Below are positions 6,030 to 14,013 of a stretch of DNA of 24,414 nucleotides, in pieces (the stretch's first letter is position 1; each line of letters opens with the position of its first letter). The position numbers were made by a program, and so were the translations under genes. The notes below the pieces were generated by a model. That model was given only the letters and a program-made list of their open reading frames with translations. It did no database searches and had not been told where the DNA came from. Source of the stretch: a virus; the IMG/VR virus record IMGVR_UViG_3300045120_000065, positions 1-24,414 of that record. One strand, 5' to 3'.

Positions 6030-6122
6030 TCAGCAGCAGTTGCCATATCCGGAAAACCATACACCTATAATTACTCCGACGAGCACGATGATAATCATTG
6101 CCGTCAAGTTATAACCACTCAT
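6030..6122 (-). CDS. 30-residue single-pass membrane peptide
   Basis: The ATG overlaps the stop of the upstream minus-strand gene (ATGA), with GGTGAG a few bases before it. The product begins MSGYNLTA, has one hydrophobic helix (MIIIVLVGVIIGVWF) and ends SGYGNCC. The overlap, ribosome site and clean membrane helix make it likely to be a real tiny gene. It is the last gene of the minus-strand unit, next to possible lysis genes. A holin-like or inhibitor role is possible but unproven. Confidence 0.55.
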   Translation of the reverse strand: MSGYNLTAMIIIVLVGVIIGVWFSGYGNCC

Positions 6123-6541
6123 ACACTCACCGTAGCATCCGGTATGAACGGAAATGTAACCTCGACTTCATCGTCTGTAATTATCCCAAGATCTTCCATA
6201 AGGCCAGACGATATATCCGCAACCCGTTCTGTATCGACATGTGGTCCCCAATCCGCTGGGAACGCACGCAACACGACACCAGTCTTCGGAGCTCGAACGA
6301 GTGCCATTTCCGTTAGCAGCATTTCGCGCGGGTGCACATCGTAGTCCCAGCGGCAAGCGATGAAATGTACATTAGGATTTAACCGTCGTGCCAAACCACT
6401 TGTCCCTTCTGGCTGGTACGGCAAAAATAAATGCGGTGCCTCAGATACATTGTAGATGAATGCAAGAGGCTCATCCGGTGCAACGCCGGTATCCTTTGGT
6501 CCACCGAACCACGATACTCTGCCGACGAGATGTAATTTCAT
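6119..6541 (-). CDS. RlpA-like (double-psi beta-barrel) protein, tentative
   Basis: A 140-residue protein from the ATG at 6541, which overlaps the upstream stop (ATGA). It begins MKLHLVGRVSWFGGPKDTG. A later segment, FPADWGPHVDTERVADISSG, followed by LMEDLGIITDDEVEVTF has the layout of RlpA-type double-psi barrels, which read ...NDRGPx...RxIDLSxxAAxxLGM...V.V. That family binds or cleaves peptidoglycan glycan strands. There is no signal peptide, so it would act in the cytoplasm, in the virion or after holin release. A role in lysis or wall penetration is inferred from this resemblance and from the neighbouring secreted and membrane genes. Confidence 0.55.
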   Translation of the reverse strand: MKLHLVGRVSWFGGPKDTGVAPDEPLAFIYNVSEAPHLFLPYQPEGTSGLARRLNPNVHFIACRWDYDVHPREMLLTEMALVRAPKTGVVLRAFPADWGPHVDTERVADISSGLMEDLGIITDDEVEVTFPFIPDATVSV

Positions 6542-6837
6542 TTTGGCTGCGCTCTGCATTCGCTGCGGTAGATTGCTGGAACGAGATAATTACCAACCGG
6601 GTGCGACGTGAACCCTGGATCATCCGGACCCGTGGCAACGGCAATGGCCGGGTCACAGGACGTGCGCCGAACCAGATCAATGGCCATGGCAAGTGGCGGC
6701 ACGATCGCAAGCGGTACGGCGCGTGCAGGCTCTTGCGCGGGTGCCTCTTTGTAGACGCGGACGTGCGTGCGGTGCCGTGCCTCCGCAGTGGCCGGGATCA
6801 GCAGCGCAATCAAAACCAAGCCTGACAAGACTTTCAT
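6538..6837 (-). CDS. Small secreted protein
   Basis: A 99-residue protein with a clear signal peptide (MKVLSGLVLIALLIPATAEA, cleavage after A20), leaving a mature chain of about 79 residues. The chain is Pro/Ala-rich, with two Cys (61 and 95) that could form a disulfide. GGAGGT lies six bases before the ATG, and the start overlaps the upstream stop (ATGA). There is no lipobox, so it is not an obvious outer-membrane spanin lipoprotein. It is probably periplasmic, with a possible lysis or envelope role inferred from position. Confidence 0.6.
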   Translation of the reverse strand: MKVLSGLVLIALLIPATAEARHRTHVRVYKEAPAQEPARAVPLAIVPPLAMAIDLVRRTSCDPAIAVATGPDDPGFTSHPVGNYLVPAIYRSECRAQPK

Positions 6838-7103
6838 TTCAGCACCTCCATGATATCCGGGATTTCAAACCTTGACTGGTTCTTCGGTCCCTGTCGGCAA
6901 TCGCGAATGTCTTTGACGAGCGAGCTAATCAATTCCATTTGCGTCTTGTTCCGTTCGCTGGCGTTGGTCGCGACCTCGCCAAGAACAAACGCCGCGAACC
7001 CCAAAAACCCGACGTTGACGACGAGCAACGCGATTGCGAGCGGCGTTGATTTCATGGCGTCGATTGCCGCCGCCGCCGCTTTGCCGGTTGCTTCGATTGC
7101 CAT
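6834..7103 (-). CDS. Small membrane protein, possible holin or inner spanin
   Basis: An 89-residue protein with an Ala-rich amphipathic N-terminus, one membrane helix at about 21-43 (PLAIALLVVNVGFLGFAAFV), then a charged helix (about 49-70) and a short tail. GAGGA lies seven bases before the ATG. A single membrane helix followed by a coil fits an inner-membrane spanin or a class III holin, but neither is diagnostic by sequence. Co-location with a secreted and an RlpA-like protein at the end of the late operon supports a lysis role. Confidence 0.55.
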   Translation of the reverse strand: MAIEATGKAAAAAIDAMKSTPLAIALLVVNVGFLGFAAFVLGEVATNASERNKTQMELISSLVKDIRDCRQGPKNQSRFEIPDIMEVLK

Positions 7104-7113
7104 CGCGTTGTCC

Positions 7114-8481
7114 TCAATAGACGTAAGGCGCGCTCGGCGGTGTAAAATTGCCGGTAAATACGGCGCGTCCTTTGGTCAGTCTAAACTCGTCGACATTTCC
7201 GTTGAGATTGATCGGAGTAAATGTCCCAAGCTGCCCTATCGAAAATACGTCGGCGGCGGTTGTAATCGACGCGGACGCGGAGATTGATCCTTGGACCGCG
7301 AGCGTACCGTCGAAATAAATCTGCATCGCGCTACCGTACCGCTGGTATGCGTAATGATGCCAATTTGTATTGGAGACAAGGACCGCGCTTTGTATTCCGG
7401 TAAAAGCACTATCACTCGGTAACCAAAAGCCCTGCACGGTGCCGCTCGTATTCACATACAAGCCGTAACCGTTGGTAAGGGAACCATTATTTTTGCCGAA
7501 CAACGAATATTGAACGCCGGTCGCCGCAACACGCGCCCAAAAATCAACGGTAAAATCGCTCGCGCCGGGATTAAAGTCGGGAGCGTCGACATAGGCGATA
7601 TAATCGGGACCGCCCGCGAGAGCCAACGACGCGCCGCCGAACTTTGATTGCACGGTTGATAGTTTTGCATTGCCGCTGATGCCAGCCGATCCTTGCTGCC
7701 ACGGAGAGGAGTCGGGGATGGTGGTGCTGCCGTTCGCGCCATCCATGTGCAGCAAGAGTTTTGTGAAGCTATAGGGCGCGTCAGGACCGTATGGCTTTAC
7801 GTTTGCCGGACTAAAATTTTGCGTCCATCTGCAAATGCCCTTGGAGACACGAATCTCATCAATGTATCCCGAATAATTGTTCGCGCCTTGCGCTGCTCCA
7901 ATGCCGAGCGGGTTTGAATTGGGAAAGATTGAGCCTGAGATTGGCCATGTGCCTTGCAGCGTACCATTCTGAAAGGCAAACAGCGTTCCGGCTTTGCGAC
8001 ACACCGCGTAATGCGTCCATGTGTTGCCGATATTTGCACCCATGCCGAGGTTGTTCGCCATGTCGAACGAGGTGCCGTTCGAGCTAATAAAAATCTTGTT
8101 GCCGGTTCCGGTGTTATAGCCGAACAGCCAAGGGCAAATGGAGGTCGGAATATCGCGCGCGATGATGCAGCCAGCCGCCCCCCGGAACTCCCACCAATCG
8201 ACCGTAAAATCTCCTGCTTGAAATTCCCAATCAGAACTATTTGGAAACGTAATGTAAGAGTCGTTGTTCATCACGGTCGCGCCGTCGCTCGCGAACATTC
8301 CCGAGGGGCTTACGATTTGCGCGTTGCCGGCTGGTGTCCCGAGGCCGTGCATGGCGGGCGAATAATCTAAAAACTTTTTCGAGCCGACAGGCCCGGTGAA
8401 ATGCAGCAACAGTTTTGTATAAGCGTCGTTGCCAAGCGAGACGCCGCCGCCGAACAGCGAGGTTGTGTTTCCGGCGAGCAT
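7114..8481 (-). CDS. Twin LamG-domain adhesion protein
   Basis: A 455-residue protein with two concanavalin/LamG-like jelly-roll domains. Domain 1 (about 22-230) starts YTKLLLHFTG, contains DFTVDWWEF (91-99) and ends with DEIRVSKGICRW (208-219). Domain 2 (about 238-455) starts FTKLLLHMDG, contains DFTVDFWARV (309-318) and ends with DEFRLTKGRAVF (431-442). Such domains bind glycans or proteins and often appear in phage fibres. The start at 8481 is a TAATG overlap with the collagen-like gene, which also removes ten implausible residues. There is no signal peptide, so virion assembly is expected. A receptor-binding or tip role at the end of the fibre cassette is inferred. Confidence 0.8.
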   Translation of the reverse strand: MLAGNTTSLFGGGVSLGNDAYTKLLLHFTGPVGSKKFLDYSPAMHGLGTPAGNAQIVSPSGMFASDGATVMNNDSYITFPNSSDWEFQAGDFTVDWWEFRGAAGCIIARDIPTSICPWLFGYNTGTGNKIFISSNGTSFDMANNLGMGANIGNTWTHYAVCRKAGTLFAFQNGTLQGTWPISGSIFPNSNPLGIGAAQGANNYSGYIDEIRVSKGICRWTQNFSPANVKPYGPDAPYSFTKLLLHMDGANGSTTIPDSSPWQQGSAGISGNAKLSTVQSKFGGASLALAGGPDYIAYVDAPDFNPGASDFTVDFWARVAATGVQYSLFGKNNGSLTNGYGLYVNTSGTVQGFWLPSDSAFTGIQSAVLVSNTNWHHYAYQRYGSAMQIYFDGTLAVQGSISASASITTAADVFSIGQLGTFTPINLNGNVDEFRLTKGRAVFTGNFTPPSAPYVY

Positions 8482-9464
8482 TAGGCAAAGTTTCCAGAAA
8501 AGTTGCAGCAAATAACGCCCGCTGCTGTCACCGCGTACGAAATAATATCGGTCGCATTCGCGGTCGCCGTGAGTGTCGGTTTATTGCCTCCGGGAAATTT
8601 CCACGCGCTGCCCCATGTCGTGATTGCGCGGCTCCCGGTCGCATCCTGGTTAATATAGATCAAGCCCTTTTGGCCGAGCTTTGCATTGGTCGGATTATTC
8701 AACGTGCCGGTTGTGCTGTTGAGTGTCCACTGAAAGTCGATCCCGGTGTTAAAATCCGGCGTAACGCTCGACGCCACACCCAAGCTAATCATATTGGACG
8801 CGGACCAAATCGCTCCCGGCGTGAGCATTTTAGTCGGCGCGGAATTGGCGAGATACTCGGCGGCGGTCGCGGCGACGGGAGCCGGTACGGCGGCGACGGC
8901 GGTCTTAACGAACGCGGTCGTCGCGATTGAATTGTCGTTATCAGCCGCGCCCGGCGTCGGCGCTTGCGGATCGCCGGTAAATGTTGGCGAGGCAAGCGGA
9001 GCCGCGCCGATATTCGAGCGCGCCGTGTTGACGTTGGCGACGTCCGACAAGTTATTCGCGGCGAGCATATCGCCGGTACCCGCGCCAGCGGGACCGGCGG
9101 GACCGGTCGCTCCCGTATCGCCTTTTGGACCTTGCGGTCCGGTATTGCCTTGCGGACCTTGCGCGCCGGTATTGCCTTGCGGTCCTTGCGGTCCGGTATT
9201 GCCTATCGGTCCTTGCGGACCAACGGGACCGATGTCGCCTTGAAGCCCTTGCGGTCCGGTTGGTCCCGGTGGTCCTTGCTGACCAGTACCGCCCGGTCCC
9301 ATTGGACCAGGAGAACCTTGTGGACCCGGTGGACCAGCAGGTCCAACCGGACCCGGTGGACCTATTGGCGCAACAGCAAGCGTCTGGGTATCAGCAGTCG
9401 CGTTCTTGATAAGCGTAAAACGCGGCAGCCCACCAGAAAGTGTAAAGCGTTCACCGTCACTCAT
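8481..9464 (-). CDS. Collagen-like tail fibre protein 1
   Basis: A 327-residue protein. A short N-terminal part (1-34) is followed by a Gly-X-Y stretch at about 35-129 (units such as GPQGPQGNT), which should form a collagen-like triple helix. Next comes a fibre segment, [17 protein letters not shown]...NSIATTAFV (155-186), a motif common in phage tail fibres. A C-terminal 91-residue domain (237-327) contains [12 protein letters not shown]. The neighbour collagen-like protein has the same 91-residue domain, about half identical by eye. The ATG at 9464 overlaps the neighbour's stop. The protein is likely a trimeric fibre carrying the C-terminal domain as a head. Confidence 0.85.
   Translation of the reverse strand: MSDGERFTLSGGLPRFTLIKNATADTQTLAVAPIGPPGPVGPAGPPGPQGSPGPMGPGGTGQQGPPGPTGPQGLQGDIGPVGPQGPIGNTGPQGPQGNTGAQGPQGNTGPQGPKGDTGATGPAGPAGAGTGDMLAANNLSDVANVNTARSNIGAAPLASPTFTGDPQAPTPGAADNDNSIATTAFVKTAVAAVPAPVAATAAEYLANSAPTKMLTPGAIWSASNMISLGVASSVTPDFNTGIDFQWTLNSTTGTLNNPTNAKLGQKGLIYINQDATGSRAITTWGSAWKFPGGNKPTLTATANATDIISYAVTAAGVICCNFSGNFA
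9078..9362 (-). repeat. Gly-X-Y coding repeat in collagen-like gene 1
   Basis: About 32 consecutive Gly-X-Y triplets give a nine-base period. In the middle, three or so near-identical 27-base units encode GPQGPQGNT-type blocks. The repeats are prone to copy-number change by slippage, so fibre length may vary between isolates. Confidence 0.85.
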
Positions 9465-10210
9465 CAGGCAAACCCCGCTTGAAATGTGCAAGCAATATAA
9501 CCAGGACCATTTACTACATACGAAATAACATCGACCGCGCTCGGAGCCGACGAGAGTATCGGTTTAATACCACCAGGAAATTTCCAAGCCGATCCCCATG
9601 ACGTAATCGTACGCGCTCCACTTGTATCCTGGACGACCCAAATTATACCCTTCTGTCCGCTTTTCTGATTGATCGGCGATGCTAACGCGCGTCCCGTTCC
9701 ACCGAGCACCCATATAAAATCAAGACCGGCATTAAAATCGAGCGTCACGGTCGCAGCGTCGGCAACGCCAGCAGGAGCTGCCGCCGCCCAAACAATATCA
9801 GTCGTCAGTATTTTTTGTGCGACGTTGGCGCGATAGTCAGCAATCGTTGCAATCGTTCCTGCTGCCATCTTCGCCAGTGTAACGATGTCATCGGCAATGT
9901 TGCTGATAGCAACGGCTCCAATATTTGTCCACACTGCATTAAGGCGACCATAAAAACCACCGTCAGTCGGAGCCTCGCCCAAGCCACCCGGTGGACCGGG
10001 GACAGTGCTGGCAGCGCCTTGCGGTCCCGGTGGACCTTGCGGTCCTGTGTCGCCTTGAATACCTTGCGGTCCAACCGGACCCGGTGGCCCCTGTGGCCCG
10101 CCACCAGCCGGTCCCATCGGACCTATAGCGCCTTGCGGTCCCGGTGGACCCATCGGACCCATCGGTCCCGGTGGACCAACTGTTGGTATGGTAAGGGTCT
10201 GTTGACTCAT
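9464..10210 (-). CDS. Collagen-like tail fibre protein 2
   Basis: A 248-residue protein starting at ATG 10210 (ATGA overlap with the upstream stop). It has a short leader (1-11), Gly-X-Y repeats at about 12-66 rich in GPPGP and GPMGP, a spacer with a putative coil (around [20 protein letters not shown], 104-123), and the same C-terminal 91-residue domain (158-248, [12 protein letters not shown]) as collagen-like protein 1. It lacks the SPTFTG-type segment. The shared domain points to tandem duplication followed by divergence, or to two fibres sharing a head. Trimeric fibre assembly is expected from the Gly-X-Y region. Confidence 0.83.
   Translation of the reverse strand: MSQQTLTIPTVGPPGPMGPMGPPGPQGAIGPMGPAGGGPQGPPGPVGPQGIQGDTGPQGPPGPQGAASTVPGPPGGLGEAPTDGGFYGRLNAVWTNIGAVAISNIADDIVTLAKMAAGTIATIADYRANVAQKILTTDIVWAAAAPAGVADAATVTLDFNAGLDFIWVLGGTGRALASPINQKSGQKGIIWVVQDTSGARTITSWGSAWKFPGGIKPILSSAPSAVDVISYVVNGPGYIACTFQAGFA
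10013..10177 (-). repeat. Gly-X-Y coding repeat in collagen-like gene 2
   Basis: About 18 Gly-X-Y triplets, with one short break at GGGP. They use the same nine-base period as the neighbouring gene but fewer copies and mostly GPPGP/GPMGP blocks. Confidence 0.8.
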
Positions 10211-10581
10211 CGCGTCGTCCCTTGCACCACAGTTGCAGTACCTTCCCACAAGCGTTCTTGAAAACCGTTTGTCATTTCACGCACAATATCACTGACGTAT
10301 TCTCCCGGCATTACCTGCACAAGACTGTCTCTACCAATGATAACTGTAAACGCGCCATTAACAGCATCATTGATGACAATACCATTGCTAGGAGACCAAA
10401 CAGATACCAGTACTTCATTATCTGTTTCCTGACGACGTACTTCCATCATGATCGTTGAACCAGTCAGATCAATCGGCGTAAACGTACCATCACCGTTGTC
10501 AGTAGTATAAATAAACGGCACAACCCAATCTTCATTTTTAGCGATGTTCATCGTACCGCTATAGTATGCAGGACCGGGCAT
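10207..10581 (-). CDS. BppU-like baseplate/fibre accessory protein
   Basis: A 124-residue protein. ATG 10581 has GGGGG six bases upstream; a TTG at 10593 would add only four residues. The pattern [16 protein letters not shown]...[15 protein letters not shown] resembles the N-terminal beta domain of phage baseplate upper proteins (BppU type): a sandwich beginning with an input value, a linear 'LTG' strand and a GEY-type strand ([10 protein letters not shown]). It ends [12 protein letters not shown]. It lies between the collagen fibres and the tail spike, so attachment of fibres to the baseplate is the likely role. No membrane segment or enzyme motif is present. Confidence 0.55.
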   Translation of the reverse strand: MPGPAYYSGTMNIAKNEDWVVPFIYTTDNGDGTFTPIDLTGSTIMMEVRRQETDNEVLVSVWSPSNGIVINDAVNGAFTVIIGRDSLVQVMPGEYVSDIVREMTNGFQERLWEGTATVVQGTTR

Positions 10582-10583
10582 CT

Positions 10584-10979
10584 TTACCCCCAAGCCTTGT
10601 CAATCTGTTCTATCGTCTTGAGCTTCCCGCTATCAATTCCCTTCAACACAGATTGCAGCGACTCAAACGATCTCTGTACGTCGTCAAAACTATCTGCGTG
10701 ATATGCAATAAACTGTCGCTTATGTTTTGCATAAGCACTCAATTGCTCCTTAGTAGTTAGTATAGGTGCAAGCCAAGGGCGTAGGTCTATTCGTCCTTCA
10801 ACAACTTCTCCGTAGCGTTCTAAAGTTGCTGTCGTTTCCCACGGGATCATCGTCACAGGTTGCGAAAGGCCATAAGCCTCTGGCGGTACATTTTGTTCAC
10901 TGTCATGAGTACCAATAACGAGGTTAGGAGTACCACCGTCAGGGTGCTCAACGACTGAGCAGTACAAAACTATCGACAT
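10584..10979 (-). CDS. Small unknown protein of the tail-fibre cassette
   Basis: A 131-residue protein starting at ATG 10979 with AAGGAG about six bases upstream. The N-terminal half is beta-like (IVLYCSVVEHPDGGTPNLVIG), and the C-terminal half is helical, with KEQLSAYAKHKRQF (77-90) and a final helix ending KTIEQIDKAWG. I recognise no family. The position directly after the spike gene and the small helical C-terminus would suit a fibre assembly chaperone, but this is inference. Confidence 0.5.
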   Translation of the reverse strand: MSIVLYCSVVEHPDGGTPNLVIGTHDSEQNVPPEAYGLSQPVTMIPWETTATLERYGEVVEGRIDLRPWLAPILTTKEQLSAYAKHKRQFIAYHADSFDDVQRSFESLQSVLKGIDSGKLKTIEQIDKAWG

Positions 10980-10992
10980 TTACGACTCCTTT

Positions 10993-12597
10993 TTAATTGC
11001 CAGAAATCAGTGATCCAACATTTCCAGCGACGTTAAGTGGTGGACTACACGGCTGACCTGAAATACCAGACACAACAACGGTCGTATTATAGTTGGCATA
11101 AATCCCACCTGAACCATTACCGCTGCCATTAACTGGAGGTGTGCCCTGTATCTGTACAGCAGATTGCAGTCCATAAAGACCCCAATGAATATTGCCAGCA
11201 AAAGAAAAACCCTGTCCATACATCGAGCCAGTGTCAATCATGATACCATAATCATTGTTGTTAAACACGGCTTGCTGCGACGTCACCGAACCGCTATTAC
11301 TGATATAAAGACCAAAGCTCACATTGAACTTGCAGGTGATAGGATAACCGGGAGTAGACCAATTCGACGGCAAGATACCTTTAAGACGAACCGTTCCACC
11401 GATACAAGTCATTCCAACCTGATAATTGCTTGCTGCAATAACCTCTCCGTAATAAAATAGGTGACCACCGTCTGACACATCGAGAGCAGCAATCAAATTC
11501 GCCGTTGGTGCTCCTGCACAGCAACCACTTGCGCTAATAACCGCAGTAGTGAGCACTAGTCCGTTGCGTATCGTGAAACCCGATCCACCAGTACCATGCA
11601 CAGAGACTGCAGCCAGCTGCACAGGATCGCGGCCACCACGACAAGCAATACCAACCGTACTCCCGACACCGTCACCGGTCACAAGAAGATTTCGCACCGT
11701 AAGGCCATTGCCGATATAAAGTGTTGATCCAGCAAAATGCAATTCGGTAGCGTACTTGCTGCGCAACATCGCAAGCTGATTGGCGTTATCTGCTGCCATC
11801 GCCGAACCAGAAAGACCTGTACCAACAAAGTCACCGGCAGTCGGTGGTGGACCAAGCATCGTTGCGCCAGCTAATATAATACGATCGCAATTTGGATGGT
11901 CAATCTGGATATCAGCACTAAAGTTCATTACTCCAGCAGCAAGCTGCAACAAAACGCTACCATTAGCCGTAATGATATGCTTAGAAAGAAATTCAATTGC
12001 AAGCGGTAGTGTTGTAAAATTCGGCGTTCCAGGACCACCGACTGTATATGTTGTCGGCGCATCAATGAACAAATCAAGTGTGCCGCCACTCCCGCCAGTG
12101 CCGATCTCAGATGCAACGGGTGTCAGGCAACGCACACTTGACCCGTCATAAGCAAACAAATGCATCGCGTGCTGCACAAGATCACCAATAGCTAACGATG
12201 TACCATCACGTTTGAGTACACCTTTGCTGCCTACAATACCTGTGATTGCACATGTCACAGTGGCCAGCGTATTGGTGAATCCAATAAGAACAAAGAAGCA
12301 TAACGGTGTTGCCCACGCGGGAGGCTGCGGATTAAGACTCACCATGATAGTATTAATGCTGCCCTGATCTATACAATACTGCGGACGCATGTAACGTATC
12401 GATTGCGACAATTGCGACAAGTCACTATTAGTTGGAACTGCTAATCCAACATCCTCAATTGCACGGACAATCTCGCGCTGATCAAACTCAATGGATGCTG
12501 CAGGGACGATCGAGCCTTGTATACCAGCACTTGGATTGCCGTCAACGTAAGGCGCATTCGGTGACGACGGCTGGTCAAACGGTTGATTGTATTTCAT
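10993..12597 (-). CDS. Tail fibre/spike with right-handed beta-helix
   Basis: A 534-residue protein. The N-terminal ~70 residues (MKYNQPFDQPSSPNAPYVDG...) resemble tail-fibre attachment domains found in many phages: an initial YDQP-like segment with GIQGSIVPAASIE, then QREIVRAI. A middle region (about 75-180) is followed by a long repetitive beta region of about 180-500, with Asn/Gly turns, GLTVRNLLVTGDGVG and many short valine/isoleucine strands. This is the pectate-lyase-like right-handed beta-helix of tailspikes. Such trimeric spikes bind or depolymerise capsule or exopolysaccharide. No catalytic residues can be assigned. It follows the baseplate genes with a 15-base gap. Confidence 0.7.
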   Translation of the reverse strand: MKYNQPFDQPSSPNAPYVDGNPSAGIQGSIVPAASIEFDQREIVRAIEDVGLAVPTNSDLSQLSQSIRYMRPQYCIDQGSINTIMVSLNPQPPAWATPLCFFVLIGFTNTLATVTCAITGIVGSKGVLKRDGTSLAIGDLVQHAMHLFAYDGSSVRCLTPVASEIGTGGSGGTLDLFIDAPTTYTVGGPGTPNFTTLPLAIEFLSKHIITANGSVLLQLAAGVMNFSADIQIDHPNCDRIILAGATMLGPPPTAGDFVGTGLSGSAMAADNANQLAMLRSKYATELHFAGSTLYIGNGLTVRNLLVTGDGVGSTVGIACRGGRDPVQLAAVSVHGTGGSGFTIRNGLVLTTAVISASGCCAGAPTANLIAALDVSDGGHLFYYGEVIAASNYQVGMTCIGGTVRLKGILPSNWSTPGYPITCKFNVSFGLYISNSGSVTSQQAVFNNNDYGIMIDTGSMYGQGFSFAGNIHWGLYGLQSAVQIQGTPPVNGSGNGSGGIYANYNTTVVVSGISGQPCSPPLNVAGNVGSLISGN

Positions 12598-12612
12598 TGT
12601 TGTACCCTATGT

Positions 12613-13293
12613 TCAGTAAACTGAAACCTCATCCCACTCAGTCGTTACAGAAAAACCCCATGTCCCGACTGGCGGTACAGTAGCCTTGATGACAAAACCT
12701 TCATTTGTCATCAAGGCATATGGATGTTCACCTTGAAGTTTTTCAAAAAGAGTTATCGGTGAACCTACAACATGCGTTTTAGCAGTCGCTGGCATCGTTA
12801 CTGTACGACTCTCGAGTGGATCTTGATCGAGCGTTGCTGTACCCGGTGACAAGCTTGCCGTAACAGCAATAATTACCTCTGCCTGCGATGGTGCCATCGA
12901 AGTACGAAGCTGCCCATTATCACCACCTAAAACTGCAACGTGACCCGCGCCATATTGAACAGTAAACGACCGCGCAGCATACATATCAAAAGTCAATAAG
13001 CCACCAGCAAAGGCAGTATCAAGCGTCCACGCACTTACCCGCACGCGCCGTATCAATGCATACAACGACGCAGGCCAGTGAAAGGAATAAATAGGTGAGC
13101 TAGCAGCTAATCCCGCTGTCATCACTCCACTTTTACCGCAGTACTGATATACCCCACCAGTACCGTATTCTATCGGGGTAAGTGTTGATTGCACCCACGA
13201 TTGTTGAAAAGACCCATCACCAGCTGGCGACCTATCACGCATTCTAAGCGTGAACAAATTGCCTACACCATCTTTGATCTGTTTGTTGTCCAT
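12613..13293 (-). CDS. Phage tail structural protein of unknown family
   Basis: A 226-residue beta-rich protein. The start is taken as ATG 13293 (TGATG overlap with the upstream stop) rather than the GTG at 13296. It begins MDNKQIKDGVGNLFTLRMRD and contains FHWPASLYALIRRVRVSAW and DMYAARSFTVQYG, patterns I associate with conserved tail-region proteins of phages. There is no signal peptide or membrane helix. The position between the gp48-like baseplate protein and the tail spike suggests a baseplate-fibre connector. The specific function is not known. Confidence 0.6.
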   Translation of the reverse strand: MDNKQIKDGVGNLFTLRMRDRSPAGDGSFQQSWVQSTLTPIEYGTGGVYQYCGKSGVMTAGLAASSPIYSFHWPASLYALIRRVRVSAWTLDTAFAGGLLTFDMYAARSFTVQYGAGHVAVLGGDNGQLRTSMAPSQAEVIIAVTASLSPGTATLDQDPLESRTVTMPATAKTHVVGSPITLFEKLQGEHPYALMTNEGFVIKATVPPVGTWGFSVTTEWDEVSVY

Positions 13294-14012
13294 CACACAA
13301 TCCCTAATGCGAGATATCCACTCTGGTTTTCCTGCGAGAAATCAAGTCCACCAACTTCAGAATAATCGAACACGATTTCAGTATGCGCAGGCTTCCAACG
13401 ATTAAGAACGCACTCAAGATCTTCTGCCGTACCAATCGCTAGCAACCGATCAACTCCACACTCCGATGAGCCAGTATGAAAGTGCGTCAACTTCATTCCG
13501 GTAACGTGTACTGTCCAATAATAACGGATCTCTGGTGGCCCTAACTGCCATATCCAATCATTAGGACTATCCGGATTAAACTCGCCACGACTGTCGCCAA
13601 CAAATGAGATGCCACAAATATATGGCAAATATTCCGTGATCGTAATTGTGTAGCCAAGACGTTCAGCAATCGCGATGAAAAATTCGCGCGACTGCCCGCC
13701 CAGCATCGTCATCTTAATCATAAGCGCAAGACGACGCGCCTCAATACCTTGCGGCTCACTTACACATGGGTCAGGCAATCCCCATGCACGTTCCCATTCT
13801 GGCAGCAGCTCAGTAGTCTTACGCGGATCACTTTCTATCTCGAGGAAATCTGCAATGCGGCTATCAACAAAACCCCAAAACATGTTGAGGCCAGTGACCG
13901 TCTTGAATAACGTCGTGTCTGGCCAGCGAGGCCATGCCTGACCTTGTGGCAACAGATTAAGAAACGCCTGAACATAATCACTGCCGCTGCGTCTAACGTG
14001 ACGGTCTACCAT
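13293..14012 (-). CDS. Mu gp48-like (YmfQ, DUF2313) baseplate protein
   Basis: A 239-residue protein. The signature LLPQGQAWPRW (20-30), then a helix and DPRKTTELLPEWERAWGLPDPC (62-83), matches the YmfQ/DUF2313 family of Mu gp48-like tail proteins. Lengths of 190-240 are usual. In Mu-type tails this protein sits at the baseplate wedge end next to gp47. Here it follows the baseplate J-type gene with one base between stop and start, which supports the assignment. Confidence 0.85.
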   Translation of the reverse strand: MVDRHVRRSGSDYVQAFLNLLPQGQAWPRWPDTTLFKTVTGLNMFWGFVDSRIADFLEIESDPRKTTELLPEWERAWGLPDPCVSEPQGIEARRLALMIKMTMLGGQSREFFIAIAERLGYTITITEYLPYICGISFVGDSRGEFNPDSPNDWIWQLGPPEIRYYWTVHVTGMKLTHFHTGSSECGVDRLLAIGTAEDLECVLNRWKPAHTEIVFDYSEVGGLDFSQENQSGYLALGIV

Positions 14013-14013
14013 C

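Noticed and set aside
8415-8930. 171-residue plus-strand Arg-rich open frame
   Set aside because: It is opposite the collagen-like and LamG genes, and its extreme Arg/Cys content comes from antisense reading of GC-rich codons.
9078-9362. CRISPR-like short repeats
   Set aside because: The repeats have a nine-base period in coding frame and encode Gly-X-Y. There are no unique spacers.
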